Translations under genes and position numbers: made by a program
In this document: positions 52,511 to 61,666 of the stretch, piece by piece
Layout: each line of letters opens with the position of its first letter
Position numbering within the stretch: position 1 is the first letter of the stretch
The notes under the pieces: model-generated
Database searches by the model: none
What the model was told of the DNA's origin: nothing
Seen by the model: only the letters and a program-made list of their open reading frames with translations
NCBI RefSeq assembly: GCF_000243675.2
Contig: NZ_AHMM02000006.1
Location: 1 to 64,000, forward strand
Origin: Leptospira inadai serovar Lyme str. 10
GTDB lineage: Bacteria; Spirochaetota; Leptospiria; Leptospirales; Leptospiraceae
DNA length: 64,000 bases
Direction: 5' to 3'

Positions 52511-52700
52511 CCCCGCGAGGGATGCGTAGGGCTTTAGTCCAACACGAGGAGAACAAATGAAATCAAAGCTAAAAAAACAGATCGTGTTGGATGAGGGCTG
52601 CTGCCCGAACCCGAAGCAGCCCGGCCCGCAGGGCGCGGCCATACTCCTCCTTTTATCTTTCCTTACGTCATCATTCTTCTCGCCTTTACTCTCACTTAAC
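52511..52700 (+). repeat. Cassette header H6
   Basis: The variable part is DEGCCPNPKQPG, as in H1. It joins the body at QNGGMEGA, also as in H1. A small change reads SSFFSPLL. Confidence 0.9.
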
Positions 52701-52772
52701 TCACAAAACGGAGGAATGGAAGGAGCCCTCGTAGGGGCAGCGAGTGGAGCCGCAACGGCTAACGCAGGATAG
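52557..52772 (+). pseudogene. Cassette 5: terminal stub of the array
   Basis: The header is followed by only ~24 codons of body (QNGGMEGALVGAASGAATAN) and a stop. The homology to the array ends here at about 52763, marking its right boundary. Confidence 0.8.
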
Positions 52773-52852
52773 TTCGGGGTTCGGCTTTTCTGTTAGACGT
52801 TAATTCGAAGATTATTATGCCCAAAACGTGCGAAGAAGATTTGGAATCATAA

Positions 52853-53650
52853 ATGGGCTTTCCTCGCAAAGACATCCTATATCTGTGGAACAGCCGCGTG
52901 ATATTCGCAACGAATGCGATGCAGACCGATTTTCATGAACATTATGCAGCAACTTTGGCGATTTCGTTGAAATCGAATATCTGTATTGAGACCGACAAAG
53001 GAAAGGAAGAATATAGGGCTGCCTTGGTCGCACCGAATACTTATCATCGAACGGTTTCTCCCGGAGTGGAAATGGTATCTTTGCTCATCGATCCTGAAAC
53101 GTACGAGTACGGAGCCATCTCCGAATTCGTAGGAGCAGGAAAGGTTAAGCGATTGGAAGTTTCCGCGTTTCTTCCTGTCATGGAGAGGTTGTGGGAATTA
53201 TATTATGGAAATTTAAATGATTCTCAAGCTTGGGAACTCCATCTTGACTTATTGCAATGCGTGTGTCCTTTTCGAAAATTGGAAAAGAACATGGACGAAA
53301 GAGTCAAAAAGATCGCGAATAAAATTCGAACGGAATTGCCGGACAGCATCCGGATGAAAGAGATAGGCAAGGACTTTTCGATTTCCGAAGATCGATTGAT
53401 TCGTCTCTTCAAGGAAAATTTGGGAATTCCTCTCAGAAGATATTTACTATGGGTCCGGGTCATGAGTACGGTGAAACTTTTAAAGGAAGGAAAAAATCTC
53501 ACCGAAGCCGCGCACTTTGCCGGATTTTCGGACTCTGCACATTTTACCCGCACGTTTAAGGAGAATTTCGGATTCGTGCCCTCTTTTTTTTTCGGTAATT
53601 TAAAATCGATCGAAGTCCGATTCTGCGAATCGCCAGGCTTTGGCTCCTAA
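52853..53650 (+). CDS. AraC-family transcriptional regulator
   Basis: The 265-aa protein has an N-terminal cupin-like sensor (~1-130, TDFHEHYAATLAISLK) and a C-terminal double HTH (~165-255). The second HTH carries NLTEAAHFAGFSDSAHFTRT and FKENFGFVPSFFF, the usual AraC signature. The target is unknown. Nearby genes on the same strand are the M24-like and propeller genes. It lies just outside the toxin array, so control of the array is possible but unsupported. Confidence 0.88.
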   Translation: MGFPRKDILYLWNSRVIFATNAMQTDFHEHYAATLAISLKSNICIETDKGKEEYRAALVAPNTYHRTVSPGVEMVSLLIDPETYEYGAISEFVGAGKVKRLEVSAFLPVMERLWELYYGNLNDSQAWELHLDLLQCVCPFRKLEKNMDERVKKIANKIRTELPDSIRMKEIGKDFSISEDRLIRLFKENLGIPLRRYLLWVRVMSTVKLLKEGKNLTEAAHFAGFSDSAHFTRTFKENFGFVPSFFFGNLKSIEVRFCESPGFGS

Positions 53651-53735
53651 AAATTTTCTAAAATACCGGAATCGTTCAATTCAAACAACGTAGGTTCTGC
53701 TAATCTCTTTTCCAGTCGAACTTAGAGAAGAACAT

Positions 53736-54611
53736 ATGCCAGTACGAATAGAAAAAGGATTCTTGTCCAGATTATCCTCCAGGATTTCGCGATACCGCTC
53801 CGAATCGATCAAGACTCCGAGTGAAGAAGAGAAGGAAGGTTTTCGAAAAGCCCAAAGGCTTGCCTATCGATGCGTTACCGAGATCGAAAAGGAAATGCAG
53901 GAAGGATGGACGGAGATCCAAACCGTAAAACGTATGGATACTTTTTTAAGAGATCATGGAGTAAGGATATTTTTGCACCGGCCTTTTGCCTGGTTCGGAG
54001 AGCATGCAAGATTTGACGGTTTTAAACGGTACACTCAGTTCCATCCGAGTAAAAAAAGATTAACCGCAAGCGAGTCCTTTATCTTGGATGTTTCTCCCGT
54101 AGCGGACGGATACATCGGAGATATAGGTTATTCGTCCTCTTTGGGCGAACATACGGAATTGAATTCCGGAATGGAATATCTTCTGAAACTTCGAAAAGAA
54201 ATTCCCGGATACTTCACCTCTTCTCTGAGCGCGTCGGAGATTTGGTGGAAAATCGATCGCGAAGCCAAGCAGAAGGGTTTTGATAACGTGCACTCGTTAT
54301 ATCCGTTCGCGGTTTTAGGACATCGAATCTATAAAGTAAATTTTCCTAATATATCCTTTCCTTTATTGCCGATCAGCTTTGCCAGTTGGTTTAGTCTTCA
54401 GGGGTCCTACGAATTTTTGAGCCATAAGGTCTTACCGGAACTTCTAACTCCCGATCATGAAGGGGATAAAACAGGCTTATGGGCAATCGAACCTCACCTC
54501 GGGAAAGGCAAGACCGGCTTTAAGTTCGAAGAAATCCTAGTGGTGGAAAAAGAGAGAGCCTACTGGCTGGATGAAGATGTTCCTCATGTAAAGAAAATCA
54601 GGAAATTGTAA
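53736..54611 (+). CDS. M24-family metallopeptidase-like protein
   Basis: The 291-aa protein has the pita-bread fold metal residues: D118 and D129 in FILDVSPVADGYIGDIGYS, H196 in LGHRIYKV, then E-P-H in WAIEPHLGKG and E in FKFEEILVV. All five ligands seem present, so it may be an active aminopeptidase or related hydrolase in the cytoplasm. It precedes the beta-propeller lipoprotein by 8 bp and is likely co-transcribed with it. Confidence 0.82.
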   Translation: MPVRIEKGFLSRLSSRISRYRSESIKTPSEEEKEGFRKAQRLAYRCVTEIEKEMQEGWTEIQTVKRMDTFLRDHGVRIFLHRPFAWFGEHARFDGFKRYTQFHPSKKRLTASESFILDVSPVADGYIGDIGYSSSLGEHTELNSGMEYLLKLRKEIPGYFTSSLSASEIWWKIDREAKQKGFDNVHSLYPFAVLGHRIYKVNFPNISFPLLPISFASWFSLQGSYEFLSHKVLPELLTPDHEGDKTGLWAIEPHLGKGKTGFKFEEILVVEKERAYWLDEDVPHVKKIRKL

Positions 54612-54619
54612 GAAGTAGA

Positions 54620-55858
54620 ATGAATATAAATCATAATATTATTATATGTATCCTTATTTCGTGCGTAATCGGCTGTAATCCCGAAAAAATCAAAATAGGA
54701 GGAGCGTATCGGTTGGGAGATATTCCCGCGAATATCCTAGAAGTAGAGACAAAGCAGGATCCGTTTTTGAACGGCTTGAAAGTGGAAATGACCGATCTTC
54801 CCGGTCACGACGATTTGATTTTTGACTCGCAAAAGAAACTAGGGTATGCATCGGGTATGGACGGTTGGATCTGGAAATTGGACTGGGTTGAGAGGAAGTC
54901 TTCCCGATGGTTGCGTCTCCCCGTAAATCCCGCCGGCATGCAATATTCCGACAATAGCAAGAACAAGATTTTGGCCTGCGCCTCTAGATTAGGGGGAGAG
55001 TCCTACGAAGAAACCGACCGGGTCGGTCTCTATGAGGTTGAGATCGCTACCAAGAAATTAAATCCTTTGGTATTGGATCTCCCGATAACGGAAAAAGAAG
55101 AATTCGAAAAAGTTTATGCATCCTCCGAAAGACGGCCTATTTTGTTAAGAGACCTAACTTCCGCCAACTCCAGACCGTTTTCTCTTTGCAATGATCTTGC
55201 CGTATCCGCGGATGGAAATCGCATCTATATCACCGAACCGTTCGAAAGAACGGAAGCCTCCATGGGGAGCGGCGCGGTACCGGAAGCGATCGGCCTGTAT
55301 CCTCACGGGAAACTTTGGATGTACGATCGAAAAGCGGGATCTATCTCACTGGTCTTAAACGGATTCACTTTCGTAGACGGAATCCTTTTGGAGGAAAATC
55401 CGTCGGGGATAGAGGAGTCGGTTATTTTTACGGAGACTTCCAAATTTAGAATTCTAAGGGCTTTTATCTCAGGTAAGAACGAAGGAAAATCGGAAGTTCT
55501 CTTTGAAAACTTGCCCGGTTTAGCGGATGGACTCGAACGGGATGCGGAAGGACGGATCTGGACAGGAATCATTAAGCGAAGATCCGGTCTTATCAACTTT
55601 GTTCATGGTAATCCCTGGATGAAGTCCGTCCTCCTCTCTCTTCCGCAATGGCTTTTGCCGATCTCTAAAAAAACGGGCTTTCTCGTTCTGGACTCGAAAG
55701 CAAAGAAGGCTTTATATTACTCTTTGCATGACGGCTCCAAGATTCGGGATATTTCCGTCGCTGTTCCCATCGAAGGAAGAGTCTATTTTCCTTCTTTCGA
55801 TCGATCCTCAAGAGGATTGTATTCTCTTGCGATCTCCGAGTTGAGACTGAGGGAATGA
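54620..55858 (+). CDS. Lipoprotein with SMP-30/strictosidine-synthase-like propeller
   Basis: The 412-aa protein has a lipobox (ILISCVIGC, C19). The propeller shows HDDLIFDSQKKLGYASGMDG, SLCNDLAVSADGNRIYITEP, FVDGILLEENPSG and LADGLERDAEGRIWTGI, matching the SMP-30/gluconolactonase and strictosidine-synthase-like group. Members hydrolyse lactones or act as binding propellers. It is membrane-anchored, second gene after the M24-like protein. Confidence 0.8.
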   Translation: MNINHNIIICILISCVIGCNPEKIKIGGAYRLGDIPANILEVETKQDPFLNGLKVEMTDLPGHDDLIFDSQKKLGYASGMDGWIWKLDWVERKSSRWLRLPVNPAGMQYSDNSKNKILACASRLGGESYEETDRVGLYEVEIATKKLNPLVLDLPITEKEEFEKVYASSERRPILLRDLTSANSRPFSLCNDLAVSADGNRIYITEPFERTEASMGSGAVPEAIGLYPHGKLWMYDRKAGSISLVLNGFTFVDGILLEENPSGIEESVIFTETSKFRILRAFISGKNEGKSEVLFENLPGLADGLERDAEGRIWTGIIKRRSGLINFVHGNPWMKSVLLSLPQWLLPISKKTGFLVLDSKAKKALYYSLHDGSKIRDISVAVPIEGRVYFPSFDRSSRGLYSLAISELRLRE

Positions 55859-55904
55859 AACGCCCTTTAAACGAAATTATTTTTCAGAATGATTGATTAG
55901 GAAG

Positions 55905-55926
55905 AATATTAAATTTATTTAATATT
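55905..55926. other. AT-rich perfect hairpin
   Basis: AATATTAAA and TTTAATATT surround a 4-base loop. It lies 47 bp after the propeller gene and may be a weak terminator. Confidence 0.35.
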
Positions 55927-56099
55927 ATTAAAGTTCTTGCCTGGCATAAGGCCGAGAAATTCCGGCTTTAATGCGAGGAAAGTCGGAAAAATAAGGCGTA
56001 TTCGAATATTCGGTGTGATTTGCGGGAGAAAGTATTAACCTATGTTAATGACAATCCTAAGAAAGTTCAGGAAGATTATTGAAACCGTTGAAACCACTT

Positions 56100-56109
56100 T
56101 CACATGTGA
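56100..56109. promoter_or_regulatory. Short palindrome upstream of the DoxX gene
   Basis: TCACATGTGA is a perfect 10-bp palindrome seven bases before the first ATG. It could be an operator, but a 10-bp palindrome may arise by chance. Confidence 0.25.
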
Positions 56110-56116
56110 GAATTAA

Positions 56117-56509
56117 ATGGAGAAAAATATGGAATTAATTGTGCTGTTAGCGCGAATTCTTTTCGGTGCTATTTTTATTGTTGCGGGGCCGGGACATTTC
56201 TCTTCGGAAAGGATAGCCCATGCCGCGCAACTAGGAGTCCCGCTCGCTTCTATCATGGTTCCTCTTTCGGGTATGATCGCCTTTCTTGGGGGTTTGAGCA
56301 TTGTTTCGGGGTTTAAGGCAACCTGGGGTGCCTGGTTAATCGTGTTATTTCTCGTACCAGTCACGGTTATGATGCATCAGTTTTGGAACGCCACGGATCC
56401 CACGGTTATCCGTGTTCAACAAGCAATGTTTATGAAGAATCTTGCGATGCTAGGCGGAGCTTTGCTAATTACTCATTTCGGATCGGGACCGTTCAGTTTG
56501 AAAGAGTGA
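56117..56509 (+). CDS. DoxX-family membrane protein
   Basis: The 130-aa protein has four transmembrane segments beginning LIVLLARILFGAIFIVAGPG and HAAQLGVPLASIMVPLSGMI, the DoxX pattern, with H in MMHQFWNATDP. A second ATG at 56129 has GGAG at a good distance and may be the true start. DoxX proteins are linked to redox or detoxification functions; no partner is adjacent. It is monocistronic. Confidence 0.85.
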   Translation: MEKNMELIVLLARILFGAIFIVAGPGHFSSERIAHAAQLGVPLASIMVPLSGMIAFLGGLSIVSGFKATWGAWLIVLFLVPVTVMMHQFWNATDPTVIRVQQAMFMKNLAMLGGALLITHFGSGPFSLKE

Positions 56510-57026
56510 GTTTCTGCCCATTCAATAAAGGCGGAATTCGACAGGTTTGAATATTAGAGAGAGTAAAAATAATCTTTCCTAATATTCAAACTTATAATTC
56601 TAAAATACGGCGCTGATGCGATGGCTAAATATTAGGGGGTTGTAAATAGTCGCTCGAACTTTAAGGGCACTATCTGCAATTCCAGCTTTAAATATTTTTC
56701 TATTCAAAAAGTATAAAACTTAGAAATAGATATGATGAGAGTCCGTACTTATTTTTTTTAAAGATTTAGCGAATTCTTAATCGAAAGCCACAATTCTCGC
56801 TTTTAACACTTTGCTAGGGCAGCGGACGGCATCGCCATAATCCTTGATATTTTTTGGTCACAATCTTAATCGGTTAGGAGAGCTTTTCTTTTTATCTTTA
56901 AATGTGCGAAATATTCAGAACGTTATCCCTATGCTTTTGCTATTTAATTAGAACTTTTATCTAAAAATGAGACTTGACGATTGAATTATATTGCTATAAT
57001 CTGAATAAAAATGCAGGTTTTATCGT
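56510..57026. other. Intergenic, nothing recognised
   Basis: 517 AT-rich bases without a supportable gene. The promoter of the toxin-antitoxin pair should lie near the right end. Confidence 0.4.
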
Positions 57027-57269
57027 ATGTCTAAAACGATTACTTTGCGTATTGAAGATTCAATTTATGATATATTCAAAAAAGCGGCGGAAGGGGAGAG
57101 GCGCACTATTTCAAATTTCGTTGAAAATGCCGCAATCCAATACTTGGCGAATGAGTTTTATGCTTCTGATGAAGAGATGGATGAAATTCTTTCGGATAAA
57201 CAGCTTATTACATCTTTGAAAAAGGGGCTTAAAGAAGCAACTCAAGGAAAATATAAAGTTGTCCGCTGA
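57027..57269 (+). CDS. Ribbon-helix-helix antitoxin (RelB/DUF6290-like)
   Basis: The 80-aa protein begins MSKTITLRIEDSIYDIFKKA with a typical RHH strand and helix (GERRTISNFVENAAIQYL), followed by an acidic and basic tail that would wrap the toxin. It should repress its own promoter and neutralise the overlapping RelE-like product. The overlap with the toxin gene is 11 bp. Confidence 0.85.
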   Translation: MSKTITLRIEDSIYDIFKKAAEGERRTISNFVENAAIQYLANEFYASDEEMDEILSDKQLITSLKKGLKEATQGKYKVVR

Positions 57270-57534
57270 ATATAGAATTGCGGAAACCGAATTATTTCAA
57301 AGTAAGCTTAAAGATCGCCAATTCTCTCATCTTCAAAAAAAATTGACGGATTACGCATACCCCATTCTAAAAAAGAATCCATTTTTTGGGCCGAATATCA
57401 AAAAGCTGAAAGGCGAGTTTGACGGTCTCTATAGATACCGTATTGGTAAGTATCGTTTATTCTATTTGATTAAAGATAGCGAACTATTAGTCATCTTCGT
57501 CGATATTGATAAGCGAAAAGACGGCTACAGGTAA
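57259..57534 (+). CDS. RelE/ParE-family toxin
   Basis: The start is TTG at 57259 inside the antitoxin gene. The 91-aa protein has the RelE-type core (NIKKLKGEFDGLYRYRIGKY, RLFYLIKDSELLVIFVDIDK) and ends with KRKDGYR. Such proteins cleave mRNA at the ribosome or inhibit gyrase. The conserved terminal basic and tyrosine residues suggest an intact toxin. Confidence 0.85.
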   Translation: MSAEYRIAETELFQSKLKDRQFSHLQKKLTDYAYPILKKNPFFGPNIKKLKGEFDGLYRYRIGKYRLFYLIKDSELLVIFVDIDKRKDGYR

Positions 57535-57826
57535 AAGCGATCGCCTCGCACAACTACGTAGCTTCCGTTCCACTAAGGCTCGTTCGCTCCAAGTTTCGTC
57601 ACATTCTGCTTTGTAACTCGCCTCGCGTGCGTCGAATTCCGAAGCTACTCTTAATAATGTCCTGAAAGTTTCGCATAATTCTCTTTTTTGACTTGATTTC
57701 AACACGTATATTGATTTTATTCTCGTGGCTTAAAGTCGATCTCCGATTTCCATTATCGGTGAGACTTGAGTCATGGAAGAGGCTTCGCGGACATGGAGTC
57801 TTTCGTTTATTATTGGTTAGGATAAA
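57535..57826. other. Intergenic with a spaced inverted repeat
   Basis: GTAGCTTC near 57556 and GAAGCTAC near 57645 are complementary but far apart. No gene is supported. Confidence 0.35.
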
Positions 57827-59863
57827 ATGAGCCGTACGTTAAATGTAATTTTTTCTCCCACAGATTCTCAAGGAAACTCTATCATCTATGTCCCCAACCA
57901 ATCGGGAGATCTGGTATCCTCTGGCGAAACATTCCAGATTCAGCTCGTGAATACTAGCGGGCAAGCTATCCTGTTAAAAAAGGGAGATCCCGTTGGTGAT
58001 CAGGCGATCCCCCCTAATTCTTTTTTACTCGGCATATTCCTTCCGGAAGTTTTTACTACCTCCGATTTGGACGCGATTGCGGTTAGCCCTCAGGAGAATT
58101 GGAAGATAAAATGCTTTTCGGATGACGGAATCTACTTAATGCTCGCCCCGGTTTCGGATACAAGTATTCCGGCAAATGGAAGTCTTACGCTAAAACTTTC
58201 AGGATTCAAAACTTCCTCTCCTCGTCAGATTCCTCAACCCTTGAATCTTAACTTGTATAATTTGGATGCGTCTTTTGTCGGCGATGGAATCTATTCAACG
58301 CAAGCCGAAATACTCCAGGTGCCAAAGCAGGGGAACAAGGATTTGATTTTAATCGCAAATGCCGAAAATTCCCCGATCGTCTATTTGACTCCCTCCGATG
58401 CGCCGGTAAATAATACAAACTCCGTCAGTTTCTATTTGACCAATCGGGATCCTAATGCGGCTCAAATACCGGCCACGGCGAACGTCTCCTATATTAGGAT
58501 TTCCTTTGATACCGGACAGGATTTGGGAGATTTGACCGGCGCTGCCGATGCGGAACTCGCAAATATTTCGCTGATACGGGAATACCAGAATTTATTTTCC
58601 CTTTCCGTGGAAAGAATTCGGAACATTCCCACCTGGAAATTTACCGCAAGTACGGACGTTTTTCTCAACGGAGGGAGCAATGATCGTTTAGAATTCCAGC
58701 TGGATAATCTAGTCAGTCATATCCAACCCGGGATCGCGAATGTTTATTTAGAGTTTTTTAATGTACCAGGATTTAACGACGGTTATGCGACTTTCTCCCT
58801 ACAAAAAGAACTCCCTGCCGCGGTGATTAGCGCCTTTTTTATCTCGCCGTCGCAGCTTGCTTACGGGGATTCCATCACGCTGCAATGGCAGACACAAGGA
58901 GCCGGATATTGTACCTTAAGTACGAATATCGGCAGTCTTTCGGATCAGAACGGCCAAACGATCCAAGCCTATCAGACTTTTCCTGCAATGGAATCGGGCC
59001 TGAAAGTCACCCCTGTTTTGCCTCAATTACAAAAATATAATTCACCTATTTTGTTCTCGGTCGAAATTTCCGCGTTTACGCAAGACGGGCGTAGTAATAA
59101 TAAGCAGGAGGGTGTTTTGATCGAACCTGTGGCCTGCTCGTTGGCGTCTTCCGTGACCGGTCCGATTAAAGTAGGAGATTCGGTTCAGTTAAGTTGGAGT
59201 TCTCAATTCGCCCATTCTCTTTCGATCGATCAGGGGATCGGAAATGTAGCCGCGAGCGGTTCAGTTAACGTTTCTCCTTCGCATGACACGACATATACGC
59301 TCACTGCTCAGGGATTATACGGTCCGATCACTTCTGCGGTTACCGTGAAGGTGCAATCCGTTAAGATTAACCTTTTTCAGGCGAATGTGTCCAGCGCCAA
59401 AATCGGCGATCCGATCGGCTTCTTATGGGATACGGAATTCGCGACCACCCTCGATATTAACGGAATCCAATTGCCGTCCGGTAAAGGAAGCATCGACCTT
59501 TTCTTAAGTCGTTCGACCGAAGTCTTCACTTTAACCTGTAACGGGGGAAATGGTCCTGTCTCTCAATCCATTTCCATAACGGCAACGGATGGAGTCGAGA
59601 TCACTAGCGTCGGAGGTTTATGGGAATCGAATAAATTTTATTTTGAAGAAGCGAAAGCGGTTTTCAATTGGACAACACTTCGCGCCGTTTCTTGCCAAGT
59701 CACCGTTAACGGGGGAGTGGTCTCCACTGCGCTTTCGGGAAGCGCTTCCGTAGGCGCAGGGAATGGCGACTCCCCGCAAAGCACTACATTCGTTGTGACA
59801 GCGCAAGGGCCGGGAGGTCCCGTTTCCCAAGCTTACACCGTGGTCCCGCCGTACGGCGTTTGA
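57827..59863 (+). CDS. Large Ig-like repeat protein, no signal peptide
   Basis: The 678-aa protein has an N-terminal beta domain (~1-170, SPTDSQGNSIIYVPNQSGD) and a second beta domain (~175-335, SYIRISFDTGQDLGDLTGAA). At least three Ig-like repeats follow, carrying the IxxGIGNV-S-P-T-T-Y-T-L-T-A type motif (HDTTYTLTAQGLYGP). It is a paralogue of the 591-aa product at 59886-61661, with one extra repeat. No signal peptide is visible, which is odd for such a protein. Function unknown. Confidence 0.75.
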   Translation: MSRTLNVIFSPTDSQGNSIIYVPNQSGDLVSSGETFQIQLVNTSGQAILLKKGDPVGDQAIPPNSFLLGIFLPEVFTTSDLDAIAVSPQENWKIKCFSDDGIYLMLAPVSDTSIPANGSLTLKLSGFKTSSPRQIPQPLNLNLYNLDASFVGDGIYSTQAEILQVPKQGNKDLILIANAENSPIVYLTPSDAPVNNTNSVSFYLTNRDPNAAQIPATANVSYIRISFDTGQDLGDLTGAADAELANISLIREYQNLFSLSVERIRNIPTWKFTASTDVFLNGGSNDRLEFQLDNLVSHIQPGIANVYLEFFNVPGFNDGYATFSLQKELPAAVISAFFISPSQLAYGDSITLQWQTQGAGYCTLSTNIGSLSDQNGQTIQAYQTFPAMESGLKVTPVLPQLQKYNSPILFSVEISAFTQDGRSNNKQEGVLIEPVACSLASSVTGPIKVGDSVQLSWSSQFAHSLSIDQGIGNVAASGSVNVSPSHDTTYTLTAQGLYGPITSAVTVKVQSVKINLFQANVSSAKIGDPIGFLWDTEFATTLDINGIQLPSGKGSIDLFLSRSTEVFTLTCNGGNGPVSQSISITATDGVEITSVGGLWESNKFYFEEAKAVFNWTTLRAVSCQVTVNGGVVSTALSGSASVGAGNGDSPQSTTFVVTAQGPGGPVSQAYTVVPPYGV

Positions 59864-59885
59864 ATCGATTTCTCTCTCTCGCTAC

Positions 59886-61661
59886 TTACATTGCGCCCGT
59901 GGCCTCAACATCGAAGGACTGCGTTAGCGATGTCCCGTCTTTTCCTTGGCAGACTAAGGTGAAGGTTTGGTAACTGTTTATGGGAAAATCGGCAGATCCC
60001 GAATTGGCTACTTTAGATCCGTTCAGAGTTACCGAGATTGCGAAGGCTACGTCCCAACTAATCGTAACGGGTTCCCCGATTCCAACAACGTATGCGCTGG
60101 GCCTAAAATAGTTGATCACTAAGACGTCTACGGTTACGACTACGGAAGAAGTTACCGTGCGCAATCCGGTGGCCGTTAAGGTGTATTGAGTCGTATTTTT
60201 GGGGGAGACGACAATATCTCCCGAGTCTTTGACGGTACCGATTCCCGGATCGATCGTCAACGTCCTTGCATTTTGGGATGTCCAGCTTAGCGTGACGGAG
60301 GTCCCGGGCGGAACCGGATTCAGGTTGGAAGCCGAGAGATTGCAGCCGGGCGGAAGAATTTGGATGCCTAATTCTTTACTGCTACTTCTTCCATCTAAGC
60401 TAAACGCATGCAATGAAATGGAAAAGACGATCCCTCCGGAAGCCGGAATCACTGCAGGCGGAACAGGGATGATTTTTATCCCCGACTCGAGAGTCGGAAA
60501 GGATTGAAAGGCCGGGATTATCTGGTTATTTTCGTCAAGCAGACTTCCGGTGGCCGCTTCCAAGGTGCAATAAGAAGCTCCTTCCGTTTCCCATTGCAAC
60601 ACGATTTCAGTACCCCCGACAATCGCGTACGACGAAGCGAAAAAGCCGGTAATAATCGCCTCGGGATATTCCTTTGTCAATGTAAAATCGGAATAACCGT
60701 CGTTGTATCCAGGAATATTATAATATTCTATATAACATTTCGCGATTCCGGGCGATAGATGAGTGACCAGCTTCTGGATATCGAATTCGATCCTATCGTT
60801 ACTTCCACCGTTTAGAAAAACATCGGTTGCCGCGGTAAACTTCCAGGTAGGAATTTGACCGATGCGTTCGAAATTTAACGTAAAGCCGTTTTCGTACGCT
60901 CGTTGGATATTTACGGTTATTCCTTCCAAATCCGCGGCTTCGGCTATATCCCCCATCCCATTGCCGGTATCGAAGGAAATTCTAATATACGTTTGGTTCG
61001 CTTTAGCCGGAATCGCGTTGAGCGAGCGACCCGAATTCAGAATATAAAAATTGATACTATTCTCGCTGTTTGCGGTATTCCCGCCCGGAGTGATAAAGAC
61101 TATGTTCCCGTCGATCGTTCTCGATTCGATGCTAAGATCCTTATTTCCTTTTTTCGGGACCTGTTGGATGAATATGTCGAAGTCGTATTCTCCGGTACCT
61201 ACGGCCGAAGCGTCCACGTTCAATACGTTGATCGCAAGTTTTTGCGGAATTTGCCTCGGAGCGGCGACAAAACCGATTAAAGTGAGCGAGATGACTCCTC
61301 CGGCCGGGAGCGTCGAATCACTGGCAGGGCAAATTACTAGGTAATTCCCGTCGTCCGTAAACGACTTTAGCTTCCAGTTCGCCGGGGAATTCAATCGGAT
61401 GGAAGGAAGGGAATCCGCTCCGATGCTCTCCGGTAGATAGACGACGAGCAGGGAAGCCGCTCCCGAAGTTTGTCCGTCGGGTACGGGCTCGCCGCCTTTC
61501 AGCGAAATCGGTGCACTTCCGTTATTCGTAATTGTTAAGGTAAAATAATTTTCGGCAGAAACGGACTCACCGTCCGCATTCGGAACGTATAATATTCCGT
61601 TCTGATTCGAGTCCACGGGCGATAAGGAAAGCGCTAGGCGGTTAGTTGCAGTGATAGTCAT
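59886..61661 (-). CDS. Large Ig-like repeat protein, paralogue
   Basis: The 591-aa protein aligns by eye along its whole length with the convergent 678-aa protein: SPVDSNQNGILYVPNADGES, PRQIPQKLAINVLNVDAS, SYIRISFDTGNGMGDIAEAA, ATDVFLNGGSNDRIEF and NTTQYTLTATGLR. It too lacks a signal peptide. It starts 5 bp after the stop of the long gene at 61667, so the two are one operon. The arrangement suggests an inverted duplication. Function unknown. Confidence 0.75.
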   Translation of the reverse strand: MTITATNRLALSLSPVDSNQNGILYVPNADGESVSAENYFTLTITNNGSAPISLKGGEPVPDGQTSGAASLLVVYLPESIGADSLPSIRLNSPANWKLKSFTDDGNYLVICPASDSTLPAGGVISLTLIGFVAAPRQIPQKLAINVLNVDASAVGTGEYDFDIFIQQVPKKGNKDLSIESRTIDGNIVFITPGGNTANSENSINFYILNSGRSLNAIPAKANQTYIRISFDTGNGMGDIAEAADLEGITVNIQRAYENGFTLNFERIGQIPTWKFTAATDVFLNGGSNDRIEFDIQKLVTHLSPGIAKCYIEYYNIPGYNDGYSDFTLTKEYPEAIITGFFASSYAIVGGTEIVLQWETEGASYCTLEAATGSLLDENNQIIPAFQSFPTLESGIKIIPVPPAVIPASGGIVFSISLHAFSLDGRSSSKELGIQILPPGCNLSASNLNPVPPGTSVTLSWTSQNARTLTIDPGIGTVKDSGDIVVSPKNTTQYTLTATGLRTVTSSVVVTVDVLVINYFRPSAYVVGIGEPVTISWDVAFAISVTLNGSKVANSGSADFPINSYQTFTLVCQGKDGTSLTQSFDVEATGAM

Positions 61662-61666
61662 AAAGT

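Noticed and set aside
57545..57660. Integron attC-like site after the RelBE pair
   Set aside because: GTAGCTTC and GAAGCTAC are complementary, but the core-site consensus and an attC-like internal structure are not present and no integrase was seen.
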